Part shown: piece after piece, positions 13,130 through 25,268 of the stretch
Position numbering within the stretch: the stretch's first letter is position 1
How the letters are laid out: every line of letters begins with the position of its first letter
NCBI GenBank assembly: GCA_027924585.1
Contig: BSBM01000068.1
Location: 8,352,501 to 8,416,500 of the forward strand
DNA from: Larix kaempferi
Taxonomy: Eukaryota; Streptophyta; Pinopsida; Pinales; Pinaceae
Reading direction: 5' to 3'
Length of the DNA: 64,000 nt
Position numbers and translations under genes: made by a program
Notes under the pieces: model-generated
Told to the model about the DNA's origin: nothing
Seen by the model: only the letters and a program-made list of their open reading frames with translations
Database searches by the model: none

Positions 13130-14428
13130 AAATCACCAACATTAGCCTCCTTTTGCACTGTATGTATGTTGTTGATGGTTCTCTTCCTGAGTAGACAGTT
13201 TGATGCATAGTGAGGCTCCTAACAGTCCCAACATTTAACAGGTTATTTCCAATCATTGTTTTTAACATAATTTTTAGGTGGACCTATGTTCCTTGCAGCT
13301 GTAAAATTTGGCTGTACATTGCCTCTTGGATTATTTCCTTGAAATTTTCTATTAGAAGAATTATGAGAATTATTGTTTCCAAAATTTTTATTAAATGTAA
13401 AATGCTTCTTCCTTTGTTCAAAATTATGAGTCCTCTATGCTTTCCATCTTGGTATGCTTTCCCTCTTTCTGTTTTGTTCATAACAGATATTTTCCTTTCT
13501 CATGGCCTCTTCAAGGGTCTTAGGGTCATCATACACAATTCTTTCCTTTATATGAGAGGGTAAGTAACTCAGAAATCTTTGTACCTTGGGTTTTTCATCA
13601 GTAATGTAAGGCACATATCTCAATAAACATAAAAACTTGCTGCTTAATTCCTTCATATTCATGGAACCCAATTTTAAATTGTAGAATTCTTTAGCTCATT
13701 CTTCAAAATATTGTTTTGATAATTTTTTTTTTGAAAATATATTTTAAAAATGCTCTAATGTACATGTTTCGCTTTTAAGCCTTTTACTCACTTTAGATCT
13801 TGCCACCAGATGTTGGATTTCCCAGTCAAATTATAAATTGCCATTTTAGTTTTTAACTAACTTGAATAGTTATAAATTTGAAATATTTATTCATACCAGA
13901 CAGCCATGCTTTGACTTCCTCTCCTTTTTATTTTTCTCCATTAAAACTTGGTGGTTTTATATTCTTAAACTCCCCTGAAATCTCTTCACATGGTTTGTAC
14001 TTCTTCTTTTTAGTATATAAATCACTTTCACTAATGTCGCTGGAATACTTGTGGGTCTTCCTATGCGATTTAACATTAATTTCAGAAGAAGAGCTAGTTT
14101 CATAATTAGTAAGTTTTAACCTTTTACCTTTACCTTGGTAGGACATGATTCCAGATTCATAATTATTTTCTGTTCTTTTATCCTTATCATTATTATGGAA
14201 TTTATCCAATAGGATTTGATTTAGCTCCTCTTGAGTCTTTAGAATTCGTTCATTCTCCTCCTTAACAGTTTTTATTTCTGTTTTTAAATCTTTAACTGTT
14301 CTCGGTAATTCAGATGAATTATCGTTTAATACAACAAATATGTTTTCTGCATTAATATGTTCTTGCTCATTATTATTTTGATCATTAGGATGAGACCTGT
14401 CCTCAGTTGACTCTTCTGCTCCTTCCAT
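13130..14428 (-). pseudogene. gag remnant, copy B
   Basis: Starts at the ATG at 14428 (MEGAEESTEDRSHPNDQNN). It keeps 166 codons open, with the Ser-rich and Lys-rich N-terminal part and IKPPSFNGEK of the capsid domain. Further frames at 13671-13435 keep the capsid end (KVQRFLSYLPSHIKERIVYD). Several frameshifts make it non-functional. Confidence 0.85.
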
Positions 14429-14557
14429 ACCTACAAACTAAATATAAAATGTGTTGAACATAAAAAAAAATTAAACAAAAATTAGTAGTTCTATTTTCTA
14501 TTTTAACTTTTAATTGCGCGAGTTTAGCCACTTTCAGGCCTAGAATTTGAACGTGCA

Positions 14558-14568
14558 CTCTGATACCA
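14558..14568 (-). promoter_or_regulatory. primer binding site of copy B (tRNA-iMet type)
   Basis: The minus strand reads TGGTATCAGAG two bases inside the LTR boundary at 14571, as in copy A. Confidence 0.83.
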
Positions 14569-14570
14569 GA

Positions 14571-15108
14571 TGTAAAATCCCCAAATTTCACCAAAAGATT
14601 AAAATTTTCTATGCAGTAATTAATGTTAATATTTTTTATGAGGAAAGTATGAAAATGATAACTTAATATTTTCAATAACAGCTCAGTTATGTTTATGACG
14701 ACATAGACTTAGTCACTAGCAATCGTCAGTTGTTTAAAAGTGTCAAAATGTCGTAATACTATAATCTTTTGTTATGTCATAACTACTTCAAGTTCTATGC
14801 ATCTATCTTCATTGTCTGAAAGTTCGCTTAATCAAAACATTTATCATTTTAAATGTCATAATTAGAATGATGTGATTCTATTTTATATTCATGAATGTGA
14901 TTTCTAATTCTTTTCTTTCTTTGGTTGAAGGGGTCCTAAGGGTGCCCCATGGCTTACTTATCTATTATCTAGCTAACACATTTACTATTCCTTTACAACA
15001 CTGCAGTAAGAATATACTGTTCAAAGTTTAAAGAGTTGACAAATGAAGATATATGGGTCGTACGTCATTCTGTCTTAATGTTCTTTATGTTAAAATTTAT
15101 GTCCAGGG
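14571..15108 (-). repeat. LTR of copy B, first part (interrupted)
   Basis: Begins TGTAAAATCCCC, the counterpart of 6018, and runs collinearly with the LTR at 6018-6555. It is then broken at 15108 by a foreign segment and resumes at 21094. Confidence 0.85.
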
Positions 15109-16057
15109 TGTTAGCACCCAAATTGACCTTAAGGTTGTGGAAAGGTCTCTTTGAGGTAACACACAGAACCACTTAAGGAGATGTAAGCTAGCTTCTTACT
15201 CTCCAGAGACGGATCTCTCACAAATTGATTTAGCAAGGAAAGATATGTGAATGAAACTAGAATGGAAGTATTGTTTGGTTAAAATCGAGATGGACATCCA
15301 TTGGGCAGTGGAGTTAGAACAGAAAAATGTGATTATCATGACAATGCTTTGCAAAGAAAACCCATGCAAAGGCTAGATAGCTACCAGCTCAAAGTCAAAG
15401 AGCTTTCATTTAGTGATAAAGAAGAATAGATGAATAATCCATTGATACAAAGCATATAATAATGAATTCTATGTCAACTTTAGAAGAAAATGGTTTTGGA
15501 TGCTTGAAATGAAAGGAACAAAACATACCATCTATGAATTCTATTCCAGTACAATACTTATCCAAGCATGAAAAAGCATAACAAGATGAATTAAACAATG
15601 AAGGAAAACATTCACATGAGGAGAGGAGTAAACAGACTGTGAGACCAACAACACATGAATCTCTGACAGAAAAACTTGCTCAGCCTTGCCAGATTTTGTT
15701 AAAATGTGTCTCAGAATGCTTAACACAAAACTCACGGGTCCAACAAAAGTTTCCAACCCTTTTTCATTCTATTACGTTGTCTTTATAGATCTCCTTAGCT
15801 CTCAGGCTCAAATAGTCTTAACAGAAAATGGTTACACCATGAGTGACAACTATTCAAAACGGGCATGCCATTCCCGAGACTTAGTTACAAAAAATAGCAG
15901 AGCTGGTAAAAACCAGGCTTAATTTTTCCTTTTACAATTTTTTTGAACTCTCTACACTATGACAACATACTCCTAGCAAAATTGAATAATATTCTTTCAT
16001 GACTATTTTCTCCAGCTAGAAACCTTCATTATCTTGGAATCGTTCATGCATGTAGCT
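15109..16057. other. non-coding left part of the 6-kb insertion
   Basis: No recognisable domain. Small ORFs occur on both strands (15410-15598, 15541-15756, 15686-15922) but overlap each other and show no motif. This may be LTR or 3' untranslated sequence of the inserted element, since the pseudogene reads towards it. Confidence 0.4.
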
Positions 16058-19000
16058 TTATCTTAGCTTTGCCATATTTCTCAATGAGATTCCATTGTTC
16101 GGTGGCTGGAAAATATGACGTGAATAGATCCTATACAACACCCTCATCTCTGTGTGATCTTTATAAGAATAATTATGGAGGTGTGCACCTGCTTTTCTGA
16201 ACATCATACCCAACTCGAAGTCTTTGGCTAACTTGTCTACCACTTTCTGTCCAGACATCAACTGGTCCATGCCTGCAAAATCTGTATAGTCCAGTTACAC
16301 CCTGCCAATTTGTTCTAATATTCCTCCTTGGTGATCATAGTGCCATCTTCTTCCCATAAAATAGGCAACCCTTTCTTTAATAAGGTATCAAACATATCCC
16401 TCAGGCCTTTCATCTATTGTGTCATAGTGTTAATTCTAGACTCAATAACCTTGACCTATTGATGCTTAAGCATCACTTTCTTTGCCTAGATGATAATGGA
16501 CACCCTGTCTTTAATGCCAGTTGTCTTAGCTTCATCCTGAGATAGGCCATTTAGGAACTCCACAGCATTCTCAGCATGCTCTGCAGGCTTCTTGTTCAAT
16601 TTCTCATTAGCAGCTATCATACCCTACTTTTCCACCTTTATCACATCTTCTTTGTCTAAGACAAAGTCGAGGAAGGGCCTCAATTTGTTTGCCTCAATGA
16701 TGATGTTGTCCCAAATCACTTGCTTGGCCACTTGAAGTGAAGTTTGGACTGTAGCCTTCCTTTTCAATTCATCACATTCAGTCTTCATCCCCTGGTACTT
16801 GGTTTCCCAAGCCTCCTTATCCTTTTCTGCATTAGATAGCAGAGTTTTCAAATTCTCATTCTGCTTTTTTAATCTTGTCACACTCATGTTCTCCATACTA
16901 GCTTGGGATATGGCTCCTACAAGAGAGAAATACCCAACTTCTATGGAAGGTGTTTCCATAGTATCCATTTCTTGAATCTTATCCTACTCTTCCATTTCCT
17001 GATTCTTATATTGCTCTTTCTCCTTCAGCTTCTTCTCAAGCTCCTCAACTTGGGCCTTCAAGACCTTCTCACTTGCCACCAAATTGGACATATCTATATG
17101 CCACTTCTTTTCCTTATCTTCAAAGCTCAGCAACTTAGCCTCACAGTTTGTTAGCTTACCTTGGATCTCTTCTCTCTTTTATTCCATCTCAACTAGCTTT
17201 GATGCCTCCACCAATTGAGTGGAGGGAATTTTCAACTCCTGCTTCATTTGCTGGATGAGCTTGTCCTTTTCATCCAACAACTTTTGTATGTTGGCTCTTT
17301 TGTATTCTTGGGTCTCAGTGGCTAACAATGCAGTTTGGTGCTTTTTTACTTGTGCTTTCAGGGACTTAGTTTCTATCTTTTATATTCTTAGCTGATTTTG
17401 GACTTTGTCTTTATTGGCCTGTTGGAATGGGATAAGTTCGTAGGAAGTGCAAAAGCCGACAGGTGCGAAAGGGTCATTCCGCGAAAGAAGGACCATTCAT
17501 GGAGTTCGCGGAAGCGTAAGAATTGTTAGATTAGTTAATTTGGTCATGTGAGCCGTTTTGTAACCAAGTAGAAGCATATAAATAGAGTAGGATTATAAGC
17601 CTAAGAGCATCAAGTTTTGAATGATAGAATATATCTTTTGGGTCTGTTTTGTATCCGCAACATGGTGTATTGATGGTTTCTGTGAGGTTCATTCCGCAGG
17701 GTTAATGAATGAATGAAGATGTTCGGTTATGGTGTAATCTCTGTCACTGGTTTTATGTCATGATGAATGCGAATGCTTTAGAGTATCTTTGATGCAAATT
17801 TGCTATGGGTTTAAGATATACTGTTAATCTAAATAAGCAGGTTGAATATGTTGTTCTGAATGTTTGTTATCTGTTGAACACTGCTAATGACTTAATATGC
17901 GAATGATGAATTAATAATATGTTGCAAATGTTATAATCTCTGGTGATGTGTGTTGAAATCATATCCTCAACTTCATTGCAGAAACTTAGTTCCATCAGCC
18001 CCTTATTCACCTCGGGTGAGACTGCACTTGCTCTGCAAGTGTTGCTGGAAAGGGTTACACCTTTCGGGGCCGGTGTATAAGGGAGTTTGGGTTGGTGGTT
18101 TGTTGATTACAGTGCGAAGTGAACCCCTGTCGATAGACATTGCATCAACATGGCCTGCAATTTAGATAGATCTAAGGAAACTTTCAATAACTTGTTGTAA
18201 ATGACTTCGCTAATCTCTTTGTGCAAATTGATCCCATCTGGCACAGGTATGTCTTCCATATTTACTTTCAACTCAGTGGCCTTATTCTTGGTGGCCAAGG
18301 AAAGACTCAGGGTGTTATGGATGAGGCTCCTACTTGCCACTAAGGATACATCTTTCTTTGAAATATTTCTCACATATGCATATAACTTAGCCTCCCCTGA
18401 TATTGTTTTTGGACTCTCCTCATATTCCTCCAGTAACTCAGCCCTGCTTTTGATGGGTACTGCAAGCTCAATGGATGGCTGGTTGAATTTATATTCTTCA
18501 ACTTCAAAAACAGGTACGTGGACCTTCACCTATTTCTTATTTTTGTCTTGCCCTGCTAGTATTGTCACCAATTGTTGCTCAGGCTTCTCTAATTTTTTCC
18601 TTTTGGAGGCTCTTTCTTCCTCACCATCCACATCCATGGGATCACTGCCCTCCAACTTGCTGGATTTCTCTAAACTGATGGTAAGGGGGATAGCTACTGA
18701 CACTGATGGGAGCATAATAGGAGAAACAAGCACTAGTGATGTGTTTCCTTGTGCCAAAGAGGGGGAGCCTTCAGGTGTGTCTATCTCCATCTAGCCTTTG
18801 TCAGGATACTCTAACCAATTTTCCATCTCAGCCAGGTCTGTAAGTTCAAACTGTTCATAACCCTTCCTATTACTCTCCTTGCTCCTTTCTGAAATAATGT
18901 GGTGAGGGTCATAATTCATGGCTACTTTGGATTGGAATCCCATGTCACTCATCATCTTCTCAATGCATGGGAGGGAAGCCTTGCTCCTGACAATGAAAGG

Positions 19001-20139
19001 TTCTATTGTCCATGGGAAACTGATGTCTGAGAACTTTTTGTCATCCAAGAAGTGCTCACATTCCACCTTAAATTTATGCCTTATGAATTCCAAGGTAAAT
19101 ATTATGGGGTCAGGAAAAGAGGTAACACATAAGCAGCATGGGAATAGCCATAGACTTTGAGTACAGTGCCATGTTTGAGAAAGAACCAGTCTTCAACTCC
19201 TTTCGCCACGGAGGCTTGCAACAAGTCTTTCATTTTTGGCAGCACCCTCGGCAGTTTCTTCTGGAAGAAAAAAAAGTAGACCTTTGACATAAGGTCATTC
19301 ATGAATGCCTGATAATATGAATACATTTCTTTGGTGAGCTGTATCTATAGCACCTGTAGGTTCTCTTCATGTGATACCAGGAACATCTTCAATAAGTATG
19401 ATTGGAATCTGAAAGTCCTTGTCTTGGGGAATTCTACTAGTTGAGAGTGGATTCTTTTAGCCAAGGATTCGCCAAACTTAAGACATGCACACTAGGTAGG
19501 CAGGTTGGGGTCTTCTGACTGAATATGGAAAGTACTTAAAACAAACATCAAGCTTATCAGGGGCTCAGTTTTATATAGGTCGCTATCTAACCCCAAAAAC
19601 TGGGCCAACATGGTAATAATACATTTTGATTCTTCCTTAAAAATGGTGGCTTCAGCAAGGAAGGGTACGCCTTGAAAAGAGGCATTTGGATGTAGGGAAG
19701 AATGGTAAAAAATCCGTTTCAAATGAATTGGTGAAAGCCGGTAGTGTTGGATTAGGGCTTCCTCCCTGTAGCTTTGGGATTTTTGACAAAAATTGGCTGG
19801 GATGGCCAGGGATTTTCTAATGGTGAGGGAATTTACATAGCACAAGACTCTTGACCTAGAGGCATCCATGATCACTCTCTGACTTGGGAAGTAGTTGCAG
19901 GCGCACCATTCTACAAATTCAGGACAACTTGGGGTTTGACTAGTTGCGAACAAGTAGAAGAAAGAGTGATAAACCCTATGAATGTCTATGCGTCGGGCAT
20001 TTAAGACCTCCAATCTCTCTCTAGCAGTCTCTATGGAGCTGTTAAGTAGCATAGTATCATAAACACCACTGTCTTTATCCTCCACCAACTCATTTATCCT
20101 ATGGGGCTCAAAACCTAGGGGTTCCATAGATCCATCCAT
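16058..20139 (-). pseudogene. long coiled-coil ORF of a plant retroelement (degenerate)
   Basis: Read from the ATG at 20139. A 215-codon N-terminal globular block comes first, with phrases such as FYLFATSQTPSCPEFVEWC and RVLCYVNSLTIRKSLAIP. Frames at 19326-19102 and 19093-18791 follow. Next comes an acidic and basic patch with a nuclear-signal-like DVDGEEERASKRKKLEKPE (18790-18530), then a long Glu/Lys-rich coiled coil down to about 16060. The layout (globular block, basic patch, coiled coil) resembles the third ORF at 36838-39495, but no close sequence match was noticed. Stops and frameshifts occur throughout, and a solo LTR interrupts the coiled coil in frame. Function unknown; possibly a gag- or env-position protein. 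Confidence 0.65.
17420..18150 (+). repeat. 731-bp solo LTR with TSD TGGCC
   Basis: Begins TGTTGGAATGGG and ends GCATCAACA, flanked on both sides by TGGCC (17415-17419 and 18151-18155). Orientation is taken as plus because a TATA box (CATATAAATAGAG, about 17575) lies in the first third. A motif CTCGGGTGAGAC followed by a hairpin (CACTTGC-TCT-GCAAGTG, 18025-18041) lies near the 3' end. The same arrangement occurs in the LTRs of the 27515-40945 element, so it probably belongs to a related Athila/Tat-like family. Removing it rejoins the coiled-coil reading frame of the host pseudogene. Confidence 0.88.
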
Positions 20140-21093
20140 TTAAATACTTTAGTGGGGAGGTGGATGGCCTACCTGGTTGTTTGACAGTTGGGTTGAGCTT
20201 CTGGGCTCCTCTGTTTGTCGGCTCCTGCACAGTCTGCTCCTATCGCTTTCCGATGCCAACATGACAAAATGGATCCAGATCTCCGTGCAGGTGAGCCCTT
20301 TTATATTATTAAACTTGCCATATCATCCCTACAGCTATGACAGTGATGGATCCATGGTAGCCATTCATCTATGCTTTTTGATTTTGAACCGTAGATCTCT
20401 TTAGTCTTTACCTTCACCATCCTCCGTGGCTCGCAACTCTGCTACGTGACATCTTGTAGCACCTTTGACCTGTGAAAACACTATCAACTGTCGATCTGGT
20501 CCCTACCTAGATCTTGGCCATCCAAATGCGCGTCCTTTTACCGGGTTCACAGATTTTGGGCCCATCGATTTCACGTACAAGTCAGATTTGCGAACTTACA
20601 TCTAGCCGTCGATCTCCATCCCACCTGATCTACACCATCGGAGAGTGCAGGGTCTTACAAAACGTTCGCACATATGAAAACTACCATTCTTCGCGCATGT
20701 CAAAAACGCGAACAACTTCCTGACCGTAGATCTGCGCCAATCGACCATTGATCAAACTTTAAAATGCCCATTGGATAACACTCCCGCCCTTGCTTAAACA
20801 ACCTCTAACTCTTTCTGCGAAGGATGATTGCAACCGTAGATCTTCACTGCTCCTCTTCCAGACCATACTTAGATGCCATCGGTTAGCTGTAGGCCTATTT
20901 CCACCATTTCACCTCTATTTGCAATATTTCAGACCTCGGCTTTGATTATTTCCTCATCTAATTTAGAACTATCTATCCAGATATCCACCTTAGCAATCTT
21001 AAGGGCTATTTGACTCAGACCACCAAGGTTTTCTTCGTTCTCTATAAGGATTCATCCTCCCATTTCAACCAGATAAAAAATAGTGCCAATACA
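20140..21093. other. upstream region of the coiled-coil pseudogene
   Basis: Non-coding, with many repeats of short words such as CCGTAGATCT and CCATCGG between 20390 and 20890, a composition often seen in plant LTR and promoter sequences. As the pseudogene reads leftwards from 20139, this would be its leader and promoter side. No LTR boundaries could be fixed. Confidence 0.4.
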
Positions 21094-21953
21094 GAGCATG
21101 CTGAGGAAGTTGTAGACTTAACGCTTAGGGTGAAACATACCCTAGCCATGACGTTACTTGTAATAACGTTACATTATAATTATGGTCCAGAGAAGACTAT
21201 TACTCAGGGTTTTTAAGACCTTAATATTTCCTTTTAAATTAGAGTAGGCACATGTTATAAATGTAATTGTGAAAGTTTGATATACCATATCTTATGTTAT
21301 AAATGGTAATACATTTATTCATCCCATGTCGATATCCTCTATAATTATATTGTGATGGTTTTTAAAAAATACTTACCATATCGATTTTTAAAACTATAAT
21401 CTAAAACCTTTAACTATTGAATTCATGTATGAAATATTGTTAACCAACACCGGTTCTTGACTATAGGCAAAGACACCAGATTTAAACCATTGTGGAATGC
21501 ATTGTTAGCAGATGTACTGAACCTCGACAGGGTGTGACTTAAATGCGAAATTAAAGTGTTCCTTAGTGGGATGCACAGTGGCAGTCCCGGTGGCATTTGA
21601 TCACGTGATGGCATGGGGTTTTTTGTAAAAACCCTAGCTACACATTGATAGACCACTTGTTAGGGTTAACTCAAATAATTTGAAAGGTTTGTTGTAGGAG
21701 CCGACAGGCTCTCAGTTTTGTCGGGGTTTTCAAATGCTTTAACCCTTCGAGGGTTTCGATGGTGAATCTCCAAGCTTGCATTCCAGGGTTTTTATATCGA
21801 TATGTATAACCTTTGAGTTTGATGGTAAAGCTCGTGGCGCTGCTCCAGGTTTGATACTATGAACCGAACGTAAGTCAAATTTCAAGTTTGAGTTTGACAG
21901 GGTTCAAAGAGTTATACATTGTTTTATATTTGCACTAAATTTTAAATTCTTTA
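21094..21953 (-). repeat. LTR of copy B, second part, fused to copy C
   Basis: Resumes the LTR at the position reached at 15108 (GAGCATGC, then GTAGACTTAACGCTTAGGG). It follows 6555-7378 until TTAAATTCTTTA, where the sequence switches abruptly to the RNase H region of copy C. The 7 bases TTCTTTA at 21947-21953 are shared by both parental sequences. Confidence 0.85.
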
Positions 21954-23110
21954 CCTTTAATGTGTTGAATCTCAAAATCATATTCGCTAAGGAAAGCTTA
22001 CCACCTAGCTTTCCTTGCGTTCATTTTTGGTTGATCCAATAAATATTTCAGACCTTTATTATCTGTCATTAATGAAAACTTCCTTCTGATTAGATGATGG
22101 CTCCACATCTTTAACGCATGTATCACAACAACCACTCTAAATCATAGGTAGCATACTTATTTTCGTGAATTTTTAGCTTTCTAGACTCATACGCTATTAC
22201 ATGACCTTATTGTGTTAAGACTCTGCCAAGGCCATTGTTGCATGCATCAGTGCATACAATGAAGTCATTGTTTGGATCTGCAATGTTGAGAATATGTGCA
22301 ATAGTTAATAGTTCTTTTAATTTCTTAAAACTTTCTTCACACTTTTGATCCCAAACAAATTTCTTCCCCTTTTTCTGTAAGGAGGTTATGGGATTTGCGA
22401 TTCTTGAAAATCCTTCAATAAATTTCTGATAGTAACCTGTAATGCCCATGAATGACCGTACATCGATTACATCTTTAGGGACAGGCCATTCATTAATTTC
22501 TCTTATTTTATGAGGGTCTAGTGCAATTCCATCCTTGGATATCACATGCCCTAAATACTTTATTTTATCTTTGAAAAAATCACACTTGCTGCATTTAGCG
22601 TACAGTTGATGTTCTCTTAATACTTGTAAAATTATTCGTAAGTGTTCATCATGTTCTTCTTTAGTCTTTGAATAAATTAAGATGTCATCAATGAATACCA
22701 CTACAAATTTATCCAGGTAATTATGTAAAACATTATTCATTAGACACATAAAAATTGCTAGATCATTGGTTAGCCCATAAGGCATAACCACAAACTCATA
22801 GTGCCCGTAACGGGTCCTGAAAGAAGTTTTAAAGATATCTTCATCTCTAATACTGACTTGATGATATCCAGCTCTCAAGTTGATTTTAGAAAATATCATT
22901 CCTGCACGTATTTGATCGAACAGATCATCTATGCGAGGCAAAGGATATCTATTTTTAATAGTCATTTTATTTAACTGATGGTAGTCTATGCATAAGAGCA
23001 AGGTACTGTCTTTATTTTTTAACAAAGATGATAGGTGCTTCCCAAGGAGACATGCTTGGTCTGATGTAATTTTTATCAATTAACTCTTTTAACTGTGATT
23101 TTAATTTGTG
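21954..23110 (-). pseudogene. reverse transcriptase and partial RNase H, copy C
   Basis: The longest clean RT in the array: 290 codons open at 23079-22207. It has [44 protein letters not shown], the catalytic [20 protein letters not shown], the thumb, and the start of RNase H ([18 protein letters not shown]). The remaining RNase H to 21954 is frame-broken, and integrase is deleted. [10 protein letters not shown] departs from the consensus [10 protein letters not shown] seen in copy B. Confidence 0.88.
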
Positions 23111-23824
23111 AATCCCTATTATATTCATCTGCAAGGATATTTTGTGATTGGTACCGCATCCGGTACCAACTCAATGGTGAAGTCCAATTCTCTTTTCGGA
23201 GGTAATCCTAGAATTTATTTCGAGAATACATCTGAAAAGTATCTTAGAATTGGGATGTCTTCAAGTTTTTTTTAATCTTCTTTAGTTGTGTGTTTGTCAT
23301 TAATTACATTTAATGCGAACATCTTACATCCTTTAAGAATAACCCTCTAAACTTGCAAAGTAGAAATCTGTCTAATTGAAGTTTTTTCTGGGAATTCCTT
23401 TTACTGTTATAGTTTCATATTTAACATTTAAATAAGTAAAGCTCTTTTCAAAACAATTTAACATTACCCTATGCTTTTCTAGCTAATCCATTCCAATTAG
23501 AACATCGTAAGAACCTAATGGTAATATAGTCAGCTTAGCATGAGTCCTAAATTGATTCATCAATAATTCACAATCCTTTACATAATCAATTACTTTCCTT
23601 TTAGTTTTGGTAGCTAATTGAACCAGCCATGACTTTCCAAACTTTTCTACTTTCAGATTACAACCTTTTACTAAATCAGGTGACACATAGCTTAGACTAG
23701 CTCCTGGATCAATTAAAATAGAAATGGGTTTATCTTTCAGAATATCTTCTACTTCAACCATTGAAGTTTGATGATCATCCTGTCTGTTTTCCAAGGATGC
23801 ATTGATCCTTGGCATTTCCCTCAC
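23110..23824 (-). pseudogene. retropepsin-like protease remnant, copy C
   Basis: A 113-codon open frame (23824-23483) carries ILIDPGASLSYVSPDLV and ends at GSYDVLIGMD, where a stop replaces the next Trp-Leu block. The remainder to the RT is frame-broken. Confidence 0.78.
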
Positions 23825-25126
23825 TAAGTCACCAACAATACCCTCCTCCTACATTGTATGTATGTTGTTGACGGTTCTCTTCTTGAGTGGACAGTTTGAT
23901 GCATAGTGAGGCCCCCGACAGTCCCAACATTTAACAGGCTCTTTTTGTTCATTGTTGTTAACATAATTTTTAGGTGGATCTCTGTTCCTTGCAACTGTAA
24001 AATTTGGCTGTACATTGCCTCTTGAATTATTTCCTTGAACTTTTCTGTTAGAAGAATTATGAGAATTATTGTTTCCAAAATTTCGATTAAATGTAAAATG
24101 CTTCTTCCTTTGTTCAAAATTATTAGGCCTCCTTTCCTTCCAGCTTGCTATGCTTTCCCTCTTTCTGTTCTATTCATAATAGATATTTGCTTTTCTCATG
24201 GCCTCTTCAAGGGTCTTAGAGTCGTCATACTCAATTCTGTCCTTTATATGACAGGGTAAACAACTCAAAAATCTCTGTACCTTGGGTTTTTCATCAGTAT
24301 TGTAAGGCACGTATCTCAATAAACTTAAAAAATTGTTGCTTAATTCCTTCATATTCATGGAACCCAATTTTAAATCGTAGAATTCTTTAGCTCGTTCTTC
24401 AAAATATTGTTCTAACAGAAATTTCTTTTGAAAATAGTTTTTCAAAGTGGTCCAATTTACATGTTTCTCTTTTAATCCTTTTACTCGCTTTAGATCTTGC
24501 CACCAGATGTCGGCTTTCCCAATCAAATTATAAAGTGTCATTTTAGTTTTTAACTAACTTGAATAGTTATAAATTTGGAAATATTTATTCATACTGGACG
24601 GCCATGCTTCGGCTTCCTCTCCTTTTTCTGTTTCTCCATTAAAAGTTGGTGGTTTTATCTTCTTAAACTCCCCTGAAATCTCTTTGTATGGTTTGTACTT
24701 CTTCTTTTTAGTATAGCAATCACTTTCACTACTGTCACTGGAATAATTGTGCTTCTTCCTCTGGGATTTAGCATTAATTTCAAAAGAAGAGCTAGTTTCA
24801 TAATTAGTAAGCTTTAACCTTTTACCTTTACGTTGGTAGGACATGATTCCAGATTTTGAATTATTTTCTGTTCTTTTATCCTTATCATTATTATGGAATT
24901 TATCCAACAGGATTGGATTCAGCTCCTCTTGAGCTTTTATAATTCCTTCATTCTCCTCCTTAACAGTTTTGATTTATGTTTTTAAATATCTAACTATTCT
25001 CAGTAATTCAGTTGAATTATCGTTTAATTCAACAAATATATTTTCTACATTAATATGTTCCTTCTCATTATTATTTTGATTATTAAGATGGGACCTGTCC
25101 TCAGCTATCTCTTCTAGTCCTTCCAT
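23824..25126 (-). pseudogene. gag remnant, copy C
   Basis: Starts at the ATG at 25126. Open frames at 24907-24554 and 24541-24170 cover the basic N-terminal part and the capsid domain (ADIWWQDLKRVKGLKEKHVNW). At about 23900-23940 the minus strand encodes an intact zinc knuckle CWDCRGPHYASNC. Frameshifts remain. Confidence 0.85.
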
Positions 25127-25255
25127 ACCAGCAAACTAAATATAAAATGTGCTGAACAGAAAACAAAATTAAACAAAAATTAATAGTTGTATTTTTTGTT
25201 TTAAATTTTAATTGTGCGAGTTGAGCCACTTTCAGGCCTAGAGTTTGAACTTGCG

Positions 25256-25266
25256 CTCTAATACCA
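25256..25266 (-). promoter_or_regulatory. primer binding site of copy C (tRNA-iMet type, one change)
   Basis: The minus strand reads TGGTATTAGAG, one base different from the sites of copies A and B, directly beside the LTR start at 25269. Confidence 0.8.
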
Positions 25267-25268
25267 CA

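Larger units (their letters stand above)
9681..14570 (-). mobile_element. Chromovirus copy B, internal region (degenerate)
   Basis: Second minus-strand unit of the array, with the same domain order as copy A. The PPT-like TAAGAGGTGG abuts the LTR at 9681 and the PBS lies at 14558-14568. All genes carry stops or frameshifts, but the protease and RT blocks read more cleanly than in copy A. Confidence 0.88.
15109..21093 (-). mobile_element. inserted 6-kb element with degenerate coiled-coil ORF
   Basis: This segment splits the copy B LTR between GTCCAGGG (left) and CATGCTGAGG (right), which are adjacent in the LTR at about 6550 and 25785. It begins TGTTAGCACC and ends near GTGCCAATACA, a weak inverted match of TG...CA type. 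Flanks read CAGGG and CAGAG, an imperfect 5-bp duplication at best. No long terminal repeat pair was recognised by eye, so the class is uncertain. Its visible content is one long minus-strand pseudogene with a younger solo LTR inside. Confidence 0.6.
21954..25268 (-). mobile_element. Chromovirus copy C, internal region (truncated)
   Basis: Third unit of the array. The integrase, chromodomain, PPT and part of RNase H are missing, removed by the deletion whose joint lies at 21947-21953. RT, protease and gag remain, with the PBS at 25256-25266. Confidence 0.87.

Noticed and set aside
20456-21093. Second LTR of the 6-kb insertion (start TGTAGCACC resembles TGTTAGCACC)
   Set aside because: Similarity ends after about a dozen bases and cannot be extended against 15109 onwards.
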